Source: Reyranella sp.
Lineage (GTDB): Bacteria; Pseudomonadota; Alphaproteobacteria; Reyranellales; Reyranellaceae
Direction: 5' to 3'
NCBI GenBank assembly: GCA_019750135.1
Contig: JAIEOV010000064.1
Span: forward strand, 1 to 64,000
DNA length: 64,000 nucleotides
Below are positions 38,180 through 46,695 of the stretch, one piece after another (position 1 is the stretch's first letter; every line of letters starts with the position of its first letter). Position numbers and translations under genes: made by a program. The notes under the pieces were generated by a model. That model saw only the letters and a program-made list of their open reading frames with translations, was not told the origin of the DNA and ran no database searches.

Positions 38180-39292
38180 CTAGGCGCTGCGCAGCCTTTT
38201 GGGATCCAAAGCCCTCAGCCGCCCTGCCGCGAAGGGCCGCACGTCGACCTGTCGGGCGGCGCCATCGAGGATCAACTCGGCCATGGCCTCGCCGGTCGCG
38301 GGGGCGTTGAGCATGCCCCACACGCTGTGGCCGGTGGCGACGAAGGCGCCGTCGACGCCCAGCACGGCGCCGATCAGCGGCAGGCCATCGTCGGTGACCG
38401 GGCGGAAGCAGGCCTGTCGCGCTGTGATCGGGGCGGTGGCCAGCGCCGGCGAGATGGTTCGGCACATCGCCTCGAGGCGATCGTGCGCGCCCTCGTCGGG
38501 GAAGACCTGCGCGGGATCGACCGGCAACGGCTCGGTGCTCGAGACGGCGCACACCCACGTCGTGCCGTCGGCGCGCGGAAAGATCTCCGGCGTCAGCACC
38601 TCGCCGCTCGCCTCCTGGTATTCGAGGAAAAGGGCCTCCGCCGCGATCGCTTCGCCCGTCCGGAAGATGAGACTGTGGCCCTTGTAACCGTACACCGCCG
38701 GCAGCGGCAGCCAGCGCGTCGCCAGGATCGACCACGGCCCCATGGCGATGACCACCGCGTCGCCTTCGACGACCTCGCCGTCTTCGAGCACGACGCCGCG
38801 CGCGCCGCCGCCCTGGTCGCGCACCAGGTCGATGGCCCTGCCGTGGCGCAGCGTGCCGCCCAGCGTCTCGGCAGCCGCCATCAGGCCTCGCGTGAAGGCG
38901 CGCGGGTCGACGATGGCCGTCGTCTCCGGCGAGCCGAGCCGGCCCGTGAGCGTCACCGCTTCGGACAGCCACGGCCGCTCGCCCGGACCGAGCGCACCAT
39001 CACCGGCGACGGCATAGCCGCCATAGGTGTCGAGGCGGCGATAGCCCCACGGATTGCCGAGCGTATCGGCGAGCTCGGCATGCAATGCAAAGCTTCGTCG
39101 CGCCAGCCCGTCGAGCGGGCTGCCGCGGCACCAGTCGAGCGCCAGGAAACCGCCCGACTTGCCCGAGGCCGAGCCGGCGACTTCGTGGCGCTCGATGACG
39201 ATGGGCTCGGCGCCACGCCGGCTGAGGAAATAGGCGGTGGCAGCGCCGATCGCGCCGCCGCCGCAGATGACGATGCGTCTTGCCGGGCTCAT
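38180..39292 (-). CDS. FAD-dependent oxidoreductase, D-amino-acid oxidase (DAO) family
   Basis: A 370-residue flavoenzyme. The FAD motif IVICGGGAIGAATAYFLSRRG is at about 7-27, with the ribose-binding Glu in VIERHE. SASGKSGGFLA follows, and the C-terminal flavin block is GHSVWGMLNAPATGEAMAEL. DAO-family enzymes oxidise amino acids or N-methylated amines, and the substrate here is open. The start is the ATG at 39292, 20 bases after the ilvD stop, so it is the second gene of that operon. The same frame continues upstream through ilvD without protein character, so a longer start is rejected. Confidence 0.88.
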   Translation of the reverse strand: MSPARRIVICGGGAIGAATAYFLSRRGAEPIVIERHEVAGSASGKSGGFLALDWCRGSPLDGLARRSFALHAELADTLGNPWGYRRLDTYGGYAVAGDGALGPGERPWLSEAVTLTGRLGSPETTAIVDPRAFTRGLMAAAETLGGTLRHGRAIDLVRDQGGGARGVVLEDGEVVEGDAVVIAMGPWSILATRWLPLPAVYGYKGHSLIFRTGEAIAAEALFLEYQEASGEVLTPEIFPRADGTTWVCAVSSTEPLPVDPAQVFPDEGAHDRLEAMCRTISPALATAPITARQACFRPVTDDGLPLIGAVLGVDGAFVATGHSVWGMLNAPATGEAMAELILDGAARQVDVRPFAAGRLRALDPKRLRSA

Positions 39293-39312
39293 GCCATCAC
39301 TGTAGCGACCCC

Positions 39313-41031
39313 TCAGGCGTCGGCGTAGCTCACTTTCTCCGCGCTGGCGCCGGGATGCACGACGGCGCCGCCGGCGGCGTTGCCGACGGTCTGAGCGTAG
39401 CGCCACAGCGCGCCCGTCGGATGCGGCGTCGTACGTGGCTGCCAGGTGCGCCGCCGCGCCTCGAGCTCGGCTGCGGAGACCAGCAGGTCGATCGTGCCGG
39501 CATCGGCGTCGATGGCGATCATGTCGCCGTCCTTGACCAGGGCGATCGGACCGCCGACGGCCGCCTCGGGACCGAGATGACCGACGCACAGGCCGCGCGT
39601 GCCGCCGGAGAATCTCCCGTCGGTGACCAGCGCCACCTCCTCGCCCATGCCCTGGCCGTAGATGGCCGATGTCGTCGCCAGCATCTCGCGCATGCCGGGG
39701 CCGCCGCGTGGGCCTTCGTAGCGGATGACCAGAACTTCGCCGGCCTTGTAGTCGCGTCGCAGCACGGCGGCGAGGCAGTCCTCCTCCGATTCGAAGATGC
39801 GTGCCGGGCCGGTGAGCGCGCGCCGATGCAGATGGGCGACCTTGCAGATGCCACCTTCCGGCGCGAGCGAGCCTTTCAGGCCGACCACGCCGCCGCTCGA
39901 CGAGAAAGGACTTTTGGCCGGCCGCAGGATGTCCTGCCCGGTCGGGAACACGATGTCGGCATGGTTCTCCGCCAGCGTCTTGCCGGTGACGGTGAGACAA
40001 TCGCCATGCAGGTAGCCGCCGTCGAGCAGCGCCTTGATCAGTACGGGCACGCCACCGATCCGGTAGAGATCGATCGCCATGTAGCGCCCGGCCGGCTTCA
40101 TGTCGGCGAGATAAGGCGTGCGGCGGAAGACCTCGACGACGTCGGCAAGGTCGAACTTGATGCCCGCCTCGTTGGCGATCGCCGGCAGGTGCAGCGCGCT
40201 GTTCGTCGATCCGCCCGAGGCGGCGACGGCGGCGGCAGCGTTTTCCAGCGACTTCCGGGTGACGATGTCGCGCGGCCGGATGTTGCGCTCGATCAGCTCC
40301 ATCACCGTCCGCCCGCAGGCCACGGCGACGGCGCCGCGCCTGGCATCGACGGCGGGAACGAACCCGGAGCCGGGGAGGGCGATGCCCATCGCCTCCGACA
40401 CCGCGGCCATGGTGCTCGCGGTGTACTGGCCGGGGCAGGCGCCGATGGTCGGGCAGGCCGCCACTTCGAGGCGCTGCAGCTCGTCGCGGCCGATCTTGCC
40501 GCCGGTGTAGGAGCCGACGCCTTCGAACACCTCGACGACGCCGACCTGACGGCCGTCGAGAGTGCCCGGCAGCAGGGAGCCGCCATACAGGAACACCGAC
40601 GGCACGTTCAGGCGCACCATTGCCATCATCACGCCCGGCAGCGTCTTGTCGCAGCCGGCCAGGCCCACGATCGCGTCGTAGCAATGGCCGCGCACGACCA
40701 GCTCGATCGATTCGGCGACAAGCTCGCGCGACACCAGCGACGCCTTCATGCCGCGATGGCCGTTGGCGATGCCGTCGGTGACGCTGGCCGAGGTGAACTC
40801 GAAGGGCGTGCCGCCGGCCTCGCGCACGCCCGTCTTCACGAACTGGGCCTGGTCGTGCAGCGGCATGTTGCAGGGCGAGGATTCGCTCCAGGTCGTGGCG
40901 ATGCCGATCAAGGGCTTGTCGAGATCCGCCGGCGCGAGGCCGGTGCCGAGCATCATGGCGCGCATCGGCGCCTTCTCGGGTCCCTCGGTGACGTGACGGC
41001 TGGGCAGGCGGGCCTTGTCGAAGCGTGGCAT
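39313..41031 (-). CDS. ilvD: Dihydroxy-acid dehydratase (IlvD/Edd family)
   Basis: A 572-residue dehydratase of the IlvD/Edd family. IlvD turns 2,3-dihydroxy-3-methylbutanoate and its homologue into 2-oxo acids for valine and isoleucine. The cluster Cys sites are GIATTWSESSPCNMPLH (about Cys 54), AGCDKTLPG (about Cys 125) and ACPTIGACPGQYTA (about Cys 195). RFSGGTRGLCVGHLGPEA and PIALVKDGD are in the second half. The size and pattern fit the shorter DHAD type; a sugar-acid dehydratase remains possible. It is co-transcribed with an FAD oxidoreductase, and a 120-bp repeat lies upstream. Confidence 0.9.
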   Translation of the reverse strand: MPRFDKARLPSRHVTEGPEKAPMRAMMLGTGLAPADLDKPLIGIATTWSESSPCNMPLHDQAQFVKTGVREAGGTPFEFTSASVTDGIANGHRGMKASLVSRELVAESIELVVRGHCYDAIVGLAGCDKTLPGVMMAMVRLNVPSVFLYGGSLLPGTLDGRQVGVVEVFEGVGSYTGGKIGRDELQRLEVAACPTIGACPGQYTASTMAAVSEAMGIALPGSGFVPAVDARRGAVAVACGRTVMELIERNIRPRDIVTRKSLENAAAAVAASGGSTNSALHLPAIANEAGIKFDLADVVEVFRRTPYLADMKPAGRYMAIDLYRIGGVPVLIKALLDGGYLHGDCLTVTGKTLAENHADIVFPTGQDILRPAKSPFSSSGGVVGLKGSLAPEGGICKVAHLHRRALTGPARIFESEEDCLAAVLRRDYKAGEVLVIRYEGPRGGPGMREMLATTSAIYGQGMGEEVALVTDGRFSGGTRGLCVGHLGPEAAVGGPIALVKDGDMIAIDADAGTIDLLVSAAELEARRRTWQPRTTPHPTGALWRYAQTVGNAAGGAVVHPGASAEKVSYADA

Positions 41032-41051
41032 GGGTGGCTCCTTAAATGGCC

Positions 41052-41171
41052 CGTCATCCCGACCGGAGCCGAGCGCAGCGAGGCGGAGTGGAGGGACCTA
41101 TTTTGTTGATGCATCGACAAAAGAGGTCCCTCGACTGCGCCACCCTTCGGGCGGCTCCGCTCGGGATGACG
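41052..41171 (-). repeat. 120-bp palindromic intergenic repeat, copy A
   Basis: The outer arms CGTCATCCCGA (41052-41062) and TCGGGATGACG (41161-41171) are inverted repeats. The inner arms GAGGGACCT (41091-41099) and AGGTCCCTC (41124-41132) flank an AT-rich centre with GATGCATC at 41108-41115. The whole could fold into one long hairpin. Read on the minus strand it matches copy B (47829-47948) over its full length with only scattered differences. It sits between ilvD and a divergent LysR gene. Confidence 0.9.
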
Positions 41172-41247
41172 AGAAGGTCGGGAGATTTGCTCGCGCGGCC
41201 AGTCATGGTCCAATATATTAATCATCCTTTATTGATACTGAAGTCGA

Positions 41248-42120
41248 ATGGACCTGCGCCGTCTTCGCTATTTCGTGGCCGTCGCCGAGGAGCTGCATTT
41301 CGGCCGCGCCGCCCGACGACTGAACGTCTCGCAACCGCCGCTCAGCGTGCAGATCCGAACCCTGGAGCGGGAGGTCGGGGCGCCGCTGCTGATCCGTACG
41401 CAACGCCGCGTCGAGCTCACCGAGGCCGGACGCGTGCTGCTCGACGAGGCCCGCCGCCTGCTCGGCCAGGCGGACGCGGCGCTCGTCCATGCCCGTCGGG
41501 CGGCCGAAGGCGCAGTCGGCCGGCTCGCCATCGGCTTCGTCTCGACCGTCGACTACAGCATCCTGCCGCCGCTGGTGCGCCGCTTCCGCCACAAGCATCC
41601 CGGGATCGCCCTGAAGCTGCTGGAGCTGACAGGCGACCGCCAGCAGGCGCTGCTGCAATCGGGCGAGCTCGATCTCGGGATTTCCATCCTGCCGCCGCCT
41701 TCGACAGGACTGACGATGCGGCCTGTGTTCCGCGAGCCATTGATTGCCGCCGTTCCGGCCAACCATGCGCTCGCCGGCCGCCGGCGCATTGCCTTGCGGG
41801 CCTTGGCAGCGGAGCCCTTCATCCAGTTCCCGCGTGAATTCGCCCCCGGCCTTTACGATCTTGCGATCGCCGCCTGCCGTGGCGCGGGCTTCACGCCGCA
41901 CCTGGCGCAGGAGGCGATCCAGATGCAGACCATCCTCGGCCTGGTTGCCGCTGGCCTGGGCGTCGCCGTCGTGCCGCGCTGCATGTCGAAGCTGCAGCGC
42001 CCCGACGTGCGCTACCTTGCGCTCGATGCGCGCGGCTTCGAGGTCGAAACCGTGGCGCTATGGCATTCGGAGAATCGCGCGCCGGCACTCAAGGCGCTGA
42101 TCGCCGAACTTCAGGGGTGA
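41248..42120 (+). CDS. LysR-family transcriptional regulator
   Basis: A 290-residue LysR protein. The winged helix is MDLRRLRYFVAVAEELHFG, then AARRLNVSQPPLSVQIRTLE. The effector domain starts VGRLAIGFVSTVDYSILPPLV and resembles those of BenM/CatR-like aromatic-responsive members. It is divergent from ilvD across the repeat copy A and convergent with the decarboxylase pair at 42111-43261, overlapping it by 10 bases. A near-palindrome TATTAAT-N8-ATTGATA upstream of the ATG may be its own site. Confidence 0.93.
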   Translation: MDLRRLRYFVAVAEELHFGRAARRLNVSQPPLSVQIRTLEREVGAPLLIRTQRRVELTEAGRVLLDEARRLLGQADAALVHARRAAEGAVGRLAIGFVSTVDYSILPPLVRRFRHKHPGIALKLLELTGDRQQALLQSGELDLGISILPPPSTGLTMRPVFREPLIAAVPANHALAGRRRIALRALAAEPFIQFPREFAPGLYDLAIAACRGAGFTPHLAQEAIQMQTILGLVAAGLGVAVVPRCMSKLQRPDVRYLALDARGFEVETVALWHSENRAPALKALIAELQG

Positions 42121-42725
42121 CCGAGCAACGCCTGGCGAAAGCGATCCTTCAGGTGCGCGCCGTCCTGCGGTGGCATGACGAACGCGAGCTTCTCGACCAT
42201 CACCTTGACCAGGCGGAAGACCGGGCCCTTCGTGGCCCGCGCATCCTTCACGAGCTGCGCGACGTCGCCCGCTTCGCGCACGGTGCCGACATCGGCGATG
42301 CCGCAGCCCTTGGCGATCATCGCCAGGTCGGCGCCGGCGCCCGATTCGGTCGGCCCGTTGTTGCGCGGGCTGGTGTGCGAGGCCTGGTTGCCGGTCTCGC
42401 CGAACTTTTCGTTGTCGAGCACGACGATCGCGAGATTGTCCGGCTGCTGCGTCGCCACCGTGGCGAGCGAGCCCAGGCTCATCATCATGTCGGCGTCGCC
42501 GGTGATCACCAGCACGCGCTTGGTGGGCTGGGCGATGGCGAGCGCCAGGCCCATGCTGACCGGCGCGCCCATGGCGCCCCACAGCGGCATGTTGAGCGGA
42601 CGGTCGCCCGCCTCGGTGATGTCCCAGTTCGACGAGCCGAGGCCCGCGATCACCAGGAGATTGTCGTCGGCGCCTTCGAGGATCTTCTTGACCAGCGGAC
42701 GACGCTGCAACGTGGCCTTGCTCAT
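42111..42725 (-). CDS. Thiamine-diphosphate-dependent decarboxylase, beta (TPP-binding) subunit
   Basis: A 204-residue half-enzyme holding the cofactor-binding domain. It has LWGAMGAPVSMGLALAIA and the motif VITGDADMMMSLGSL followed by VVLDNEKFGE, corresponding to the GDG-N about 27-N diphosphate/Mg site with GDA in place of GDG. Such split enzymes include sulfopyruvate decarboxylase (ComDE) and phosphonopyruvate decarboxylase relatives. The pair with the alpha subunit upstream (ATGA overlap, 42722-42725) should act on a 2-oxo acid; the substrate is not determined. Confidence 0.88.
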   Translation of the reverse strand: MSKATLQRRPLVKKILEGADDNLLVIAGLGSSNWDITEAGDRPLNMPLWGAMGAPVSMGLALAIAQPTKRVLVITGDADMMMSLGSLATVATQQPDNLAIVVLDNEKFGETGNQASHTSPRNNGPTESGAGADLAMIAKGCGIADVGTVREAGDVAQLVKDARATKGPVFRLVKVMVEKLAFVMPPQDGAHLKDRFRQALLGHP

Positions 42726-43261
42726 TTTGCGGTCTTCTTTCCGAAATCCTTGATGCCGATCAGCTTCTGGCGCAGCAGGACCGCGACCGACTGGCCGCCG
42801 TGGAAGGCCGAGCGCGCCGCGGCATCGACCGTCTTCCTCACGTCGGCGGCCTCTTCGATCGAGTAGAGCAGCATGCCCATGGCCTCGAGCACCTTGGGCG
42901 TGCCCTGGCCCATCGGGTACTGCCAGGAATTGAACTCGCCCCAGTCGCCGCGCATGGTGATCAGGGTCAGGAACGGAAAACGCAGCGTCTTGGTCAGGCC
43001 CACCATGTTGATGGTGTTGCCCACGCCCGAGCTCTGCATCAGCAGCGCCGACCGCTGGCCGCCCAGCCAGGCGCCGGCAGCCATCGCAATGCCTTCCTCC
43101 TCGGTGGTGAGCGGCACGGTGCGGATCGAGTTCGAGCGCTGGCAGTGCTCGATCAGCCGCGAATGGCCGGCGTCGGGCACGTGATAGACCTGCTTGATGT
43201 CGTGGGTCTGGAAGACCTCGAAGATCTCATCGCGCCAGTCGGCGCTTGTTTGGGCGTTCAT
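42722..43261 (-). CDS. Thiamine-diphosphate-dependent decarboxylase, alpha (pyrimidine-binding) subunit
   Basis: A 179-residue subunit with the PYR domain. DIKQVYHVPDAGHSRLIEHC forms the first Rossmann-like part, and the catalytic Glu that activates thiamine is in TTEEEGIAMAAGAWLGG (about residue 57). SSGVGNTINMVG and LITMRGDWGEFNSWQYPMGQ follow. It is similar to ComD and the N-terminal half of phosphonopyruvate decarboxylase. It is divergent from a LysR gene with an operator-like site between them, so that LysR probably controls this pair. Confidence 0.88.
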   Translation of the reverse strand: MNAQTSADWRDEIFEVFQTHDIKQVYHVPDAGHSRLIEHCQRSNSIRTVPLTTEEEGIAMAAGAWLGGQRSALLMQSSGVGNTINMVGLTKTLRFPFLTLITMRGDWGEFNSWQYPMGQGTPKVLEAMGMLLYSIEEAADVRKTVDAAARSAFHGGQSVAVLLRQKLIGIKDFGKKTAK

Positions 43262-43315
43262 TTCCTCGTTCTAGCTATCGCCGTCCGGTATTTCGACAGC
43301 TATTCGCCGTGACCA

Positions 43316-43334
43316 GATATAACGGTATTGTATC
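43316..43334. promoter_or_regulatory. LysR-type site GATA-N11-TATC
   Basis: GATA at 43316-43319 and TATC at 43331-43334 form an inverted repeat with an 11-base spacer, the T-N11-A arrangement typical of LysR binding sites. It lies in the gap between the decarboxylase pair and the LysR gene, five bases before the LysR start codon, which suggests autoregulation as well as control of the divergent pair. Confidence 0.6.
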
Positions 43335-43339
43335 GCTCC

Positions 43340-44266
43340 ATGGAGCTCGCCCAACTTCGCACGCTCATCCATGTCGCCGAGCTCGGCAGCCTCAGCAAGG
43401 CGGCCGACCGGCTGCATATCGCCCAGCCGGCCCTCAGCCGCCAGGTGCGCCTGCTTGAGGAGGAGCTGGGTGTCCGGCTGTTCGCGCGCCACGGCCGCGG
43501 CATGGTTCTGACCGAGCAGGGCCAGGAGATCCTGAAGCACGCGGCGCGCGTGATGACTGAGCTGGAAGAGATGCGCGCCGCCGCCTCCGATGCCGGCGCG
43601 CCGCTGCGCGGCCAGATCGCCATCGGCTTTCCGCCGACCGTGGCCGACATCGTCTCGGTGCCTTTGGTCGCGTCGTTCGGCAAGGCGCATCCGCAGGCCG
43701 AGCTGCGCCTGGTCGCCGGCTATACGGGCTACCTGATCGACTGGCTGCATCGCGGCGAGATCGACGTCGCCGTGCTCTACGATCCCCACGCGGCGCGCTC
43801 GCTGCGCTCGCAGCCGCTGCTCCTGGAAGATCTGTTCCTGATCGGACCGCCGGATGCCGGCTTCACGAGCGACCACGCGGTCGCTTTCAGGCAACTCGAC
43901 GGCAAGCGCATGCTGCTGCCCAGCATCCGCCATGGCCTTCGCACCATCGTCGAGCAGTGCGCCAGCGAAGCGGGCATTGCCCTCAACGTCGTGGTCGAAG
44001 CCGATTCCTATGCGACGCAGAAGGACCTGGTGCGCCACGGCCACGGCTGGACGATCCTGCCGCTCCCGCCGATCCACGAGGACATCGCCGCAGGCCGGCT
44101 GACAGCGGCGCCTCTGGTCGATCCCGTGCCGGTGCGGCGCCTCGTGCTGTCCTATCCCGCCGACCGACCCGCCCTGCGACTCGCACGTTTCGCCGGCGAA
44201 GCGATTGCCGGCATTGTCAGCGATCAGGTGAAGAGAGGCATCTGGGCCGGCCAATTGCTGGCCTGA
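43340..44266 (+). CDS. LysR-family transcriptional regulator (Nac/Cbl-like)
   Basis: A 308-residue LysR protein. The DNA-binding part is MELAQLRTLIHVAELGSLSK, then AADRLHIAQPALSRQVRLLEEELG. The effector domain begins LRGQIAIGFPPTVADIVSVPL. The pattern resembles nitrogen assimilation control (Nac)-like members. The ATG at 43340 is chosen over a TTG 12 bases upstream. It is divergent from the split thiamine-diphosphate enzyme and convergent with the IclR gene. Confidence 0.93.
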   Translation: MELAQLRTLIHVAELGSLSKAADRLHIAQPALSRQVRLLEEELGVRLFARHGRGMVLTEQGQEILKHAARVMTELEEMRAAASDAGAPLRGQIAIGFPPTVADIVSVPLVASFGKAHPQAELRLVAGYTGYLIDWLHRGEIDVAVLYDPHAARSLRSQPLLLEDLFLIGPPDAGFTSDHAVAFRQLDGKRMLLPSIRHGLRTIVEQCASEAGIALNVVVEADSYATQKDLVRHGHGWTILPLPPIHEDIAAGRLTAAPLVDPVPVRRLVLSYPADRPALRLARFAGEAIAGIVSDQVKRGIWAGQLLA

Positions 44267-44309
44267 CCGTCAGCTCCGCGATCCCGCGCGCGGTCCGGAA
44301 GAGTATGAA

Positions 44310-45083
44310 CTAAGCCTGCGGCAGCAGCTGCGTCGTCAGCTCCTCGGCCACGTCCTTCATGTCATGGGCGAGCCTGAGCGACGTCGTGCGGTCGAGCTGG
44401 TTGCCCAAGCCGACCGCGGCCAGGGTGTGGGAGATCGTGCCGCGGCCGTTCAGCACCGGCACGGCCACGATGGTCACGCCGGAAATGTAGTTGCCGCGGT
44501 CGATGCTGTACTTCTGGCGACGCGTGACGTCGACTTCCTTGCGCCAGGTCTCGTAGTCCGGCGCGTTGTGCCAGCGCAGCCGGTGGAAGCGCTTCTCGAT
44601 CTCGGGCCACGGCTGCTCCGTGAAGGCCGCGAGACAGCGTCCCGTCGCGCTGATCAACGCAGGGAAGCGGCTGCCGACATCGACATGCAGGCGCACCGGC
44701 GCCTGTGAGCGCGCCAGCGCCACCACGACCATGTGGTCGAGGTCGGGCAGCTCCACGCCGATCGCCGTGACGGGATAACGGCGCGACAGCTCGTCGAGCC
44801 TCGGCCGCACGAGATTGGGGAAGTCGCCGTTCTCCAGCACGGCGCGCGCCAGCGGCAGCATGCCGACGCCCAGGCTGTACTGCTTGGTGAGCGGCTCGAT
44901 GCGCACGAGCTGCTCGGCCATCAGCGCGCGCAGGATGTGCAGCGTGGTGCTGGGCACCAGATCCAGCGATTGCGCGATCGGCTTCAAGCCGAGCGGCGCG
45001 CGGCTGCGGCTCAGCAGGCGAAGGATCGCGACTGCGCGGGTGACGGCGGGAACGGAGCGGATGCGAGGGCCGGGGCGCTTCAT
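44310..45083 (-). CDS. IclR-family transcriptional regulator
   Basis: A 257-residue IclR protein. The N-terminal winged helix is SVPAVTRAVAILRLLSRSR, then LGLKPIAQSLDLVPSTTLHILRAL (split at about 45). The effector domain has GVELPDLDHMVVVALA, ALISATGRCLAAF and RGNYISGVTIVAVPVLNGRG. It is divergent from the acyl-CoA synthetase operon and separated from it by only 55 bases that hold two palindromes, so it very likely controls the operon at 45139 onward, possibly including the selenoprotein genes. Confidence 0.94.
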   Translation of the reverse strand: MKRPGPRIRSVPAVTRAVAILRLLSRSRAPLGLKPIAQSLDLVPSTTLHILRALMAEQLVRIEPLTKQYSLGVGMLPLARAVLENGDFPNLVRPRLDELSRRYPVTAIGVELPDLDHMVVVALARSQAPVRLHVDVGSRFPALISATGRCLAAFTEQPWPEIEKRFHRLRWHNAPDYETWRKEVDVTRRQKYSIDRGNYISGVTIVAVPVLNGRGTISHTLAAVGLGNQLDRTTSLRLAHDMKDVAEELTTQLLPQA

Positions 45084-45085
45084 GA

Positions 45086-45120
45086 TTGTCTATATACAAA
45101 AGTGGAGTCTATTGTACAAT
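45086..45120. promoter_or_regulatory. IclR operator: TTGT-N6-ACAA and ATTGTACAAT
   Basis: TTGT-CTATAT-ACAA at 45086-45099 and the perfect 10-bp palindrome ATTGTACAAT at 45111-45120 share TTGT/ACAA half-sites. They are AT-rich in a GC-rich region and fill the gap between the IclR gene and the divergent acyl-CoA synthetase. Two such sites would suit a tetrameric IclR regulator controlling both directions. Confidence 0.65.
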
Positions 45121-45138
45121 TGCCCCGCACACGCCAAG

Positions 45139-46695
45139 ATGCCGGCCATGGCGAGGCTGACCGACATCACGAGCTACGCGGAGGCGCAGGCGGCCTTCTC
45201 TTCGGCGAAGCTGTGGGAGCTGTTCGACGGCGATCGCGCGCATCTCAACATCGCGCACGAATGCATCGATCGGCACGCCGGCCGCACCAATCCTGCCGTG
45301 ATCGTCGTTCGCAGCGACGGCTCCAGCGAGACGCTGAGCTTCGAGGACATCGCCGAGGACTCGGCGCGCTTCGCGCACTGGCTGGCGGCCGAGGGCGTGC
45401 GGCCGGGCGATCGCGTTGCCGTCATGCTGGAGCCGTCGCGCGCCTTCTACGCGGCGGTGTTCGGCACCATGAAGATGGGCGCCATCGCCGTGCCGTTGTT
45501 CACCCTGTTCGGGCCGGACGGCGTAAAGCTGCGCGTCGACGACTGCAAGCCCAGCCTTCTGGTGACCAACGTCGAGAAGGCGCCGCTGCTCGCCGCTGCC
45601 GGCGCGCGCGTCGTCGTTGCCGACGCCGGTTTCCTCGCCGGGCTGCAGCGCTTCGAGCCGCACTTCGTGGCCGACACGGCGGCCGATTCGCTGGCGATCT
45701 TCCAGTACACCTCGGGCACGACCCGCGAGCTGCCCGAGGCGGTGAAGCACAGCCACCGCTCGATCGTCACCCTGATGGTGGCGGCGCTCTACGGCACGGG
45801 GCTGCGGCCGGGCGATCGGTTCATCTGCCCGTCCTCGCCGGCCTGGGGCCATGGCCTGTGGCACGGCACCCTGGCGCCGCTCGCGCTCGGCATCACAGTC
45901 GGCGCCTATGCGGGCAAGTTCGATGCCGAGCGGCTGTTGTCGGCGCTGCAGGAGCACCGGTTCACCAACATATCGGCCGCCGCCACGCACTATCGGATGA
46001 TGCGCAACTCCGGCGCGGCGGGCCGCTACCGTTACGGCATCCAGAAGGTCTCTTTCACCGGTGAGCCGATCGACAGCGAGACCGCCGACTTCGTCGAGCG
46101 GACGTTCGGCCAACCCGCCTGCAGCATGTACGGCACGACCGAGATCGGCGTGATCCTGGTGAGCTATCCGGGAGCGCCGGACTTTCCGGTGAAGCGCGGC
46201 TCGCTCGGCAAGCCGATCCCCGGCGGCCGGGTCGAAGTGCACGACGCCGAGGGCAAGCCGTGCGGCCCCGGCGTGACGGGCGAGATGAAGGTCCGGCGCC
46301 GCGATCGCTGGATCCCCACCAAGGACCTCGGGCGCACCGACGAAGATGGCTACTTCTTCCACGGCGGCCGCGCCGACGACGTCATCATCTCGGCCGGCTG
46401 GACGATGAGCGCCGTCGAGATCGAGGACGCGATCCTGAAGCATCCCGACGTGCGCGAGGCGGGTGCGATCGGCGTGCCGGACGCGCTGCGCGGCCAGGTC
46501 GTGAAGGCCTTCGTCGTCGCCGAACGCAAGGGCGACGAGGCTTTTGCGCGCGAGATTCAAGACATGGTGCGGCAGAGGCTGAGCCAGCACGAGTATCCGC
46601 GCCAGGTCGAGTTCGTCGCCGAGCTGCCCAAGACGCCGGCCGGCAAGATCAACCGCAAGATTCTACGCACAAGGGAAAACGCTCATGCCGGATAA
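45139..46695 (+). CDS. Acyl-CoA synthetase (AMP-forming)
   Basis: A 518-residue ANL-superfamily ligase that activates a carboxylic acid to its CoA thioester. The P-loop is FQYTSGTTRELPEAVKHSHR (the usual GxPK positions are changed), then SMYGTTEIGVI, TKDLGRTDEDGYFF with the hinge Asp, and the catalytic Lys in TPAGKINRKILR at the end. It resembles medium-chain acyl-CoA/acetyl-CoA synthetases. The start may be the ATG at 45139 or at 45148; neither has a clear ribosome site. It is the first gene of the IclR-controlled operon and overlaps the next by 11 bases. Confidence 0.88.
   Translation: MPAMARLTDITSYAEAQAAFSSAKLWELFDGDRAHLNIAHECIDRHAGRTNPAVIVVRSDGSSETLSFEDIAEDSARFAHWLAAEGVRPGDRVAVMLEPSRAFYAAVFGTMKMGAIAVPLFTLFGPDGVKLRVDDCKPSLLVTNVEKAPLLAAAGARVVVADAGFLAGLQRFEPHFVADTAADSLAIFQYTSGTTRELPEAVKHSHRSIVTLMVAALYGTGLRPGDRFICPSSPAWGHGLWHGTLAPLALGITVGAYAGKFDAERLLSALQEHRFTNISAAATHYRMMRNSGAAGRYRYGIQKVSFTGEPIDSETADFVERTFGQPACSMYGTTEIGVILVSYPGAPDFPVKRGSLGKPIPGGRVEVHDAEGKPCGPGVTGEMKVRRRDRWIPTKDLGRTDEDGYFFHGGRADDVIISAGWTMSAVEIEDAILKHPDVREAGAIGVPDALRGQVVKAFVVAERKGDEAFAREIQDMVRQRLSQHEYPRQVEFVAELPKTPAGKINRKILRTRENAHAG

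Noticed and set aside
38180..40684. An 834-residue frame covering ilvD and the FAD oxidoreductase
   Set aside because: The upstream part is the shadow of ilvD on the same strand; only the part from 39292 down is protein-like.
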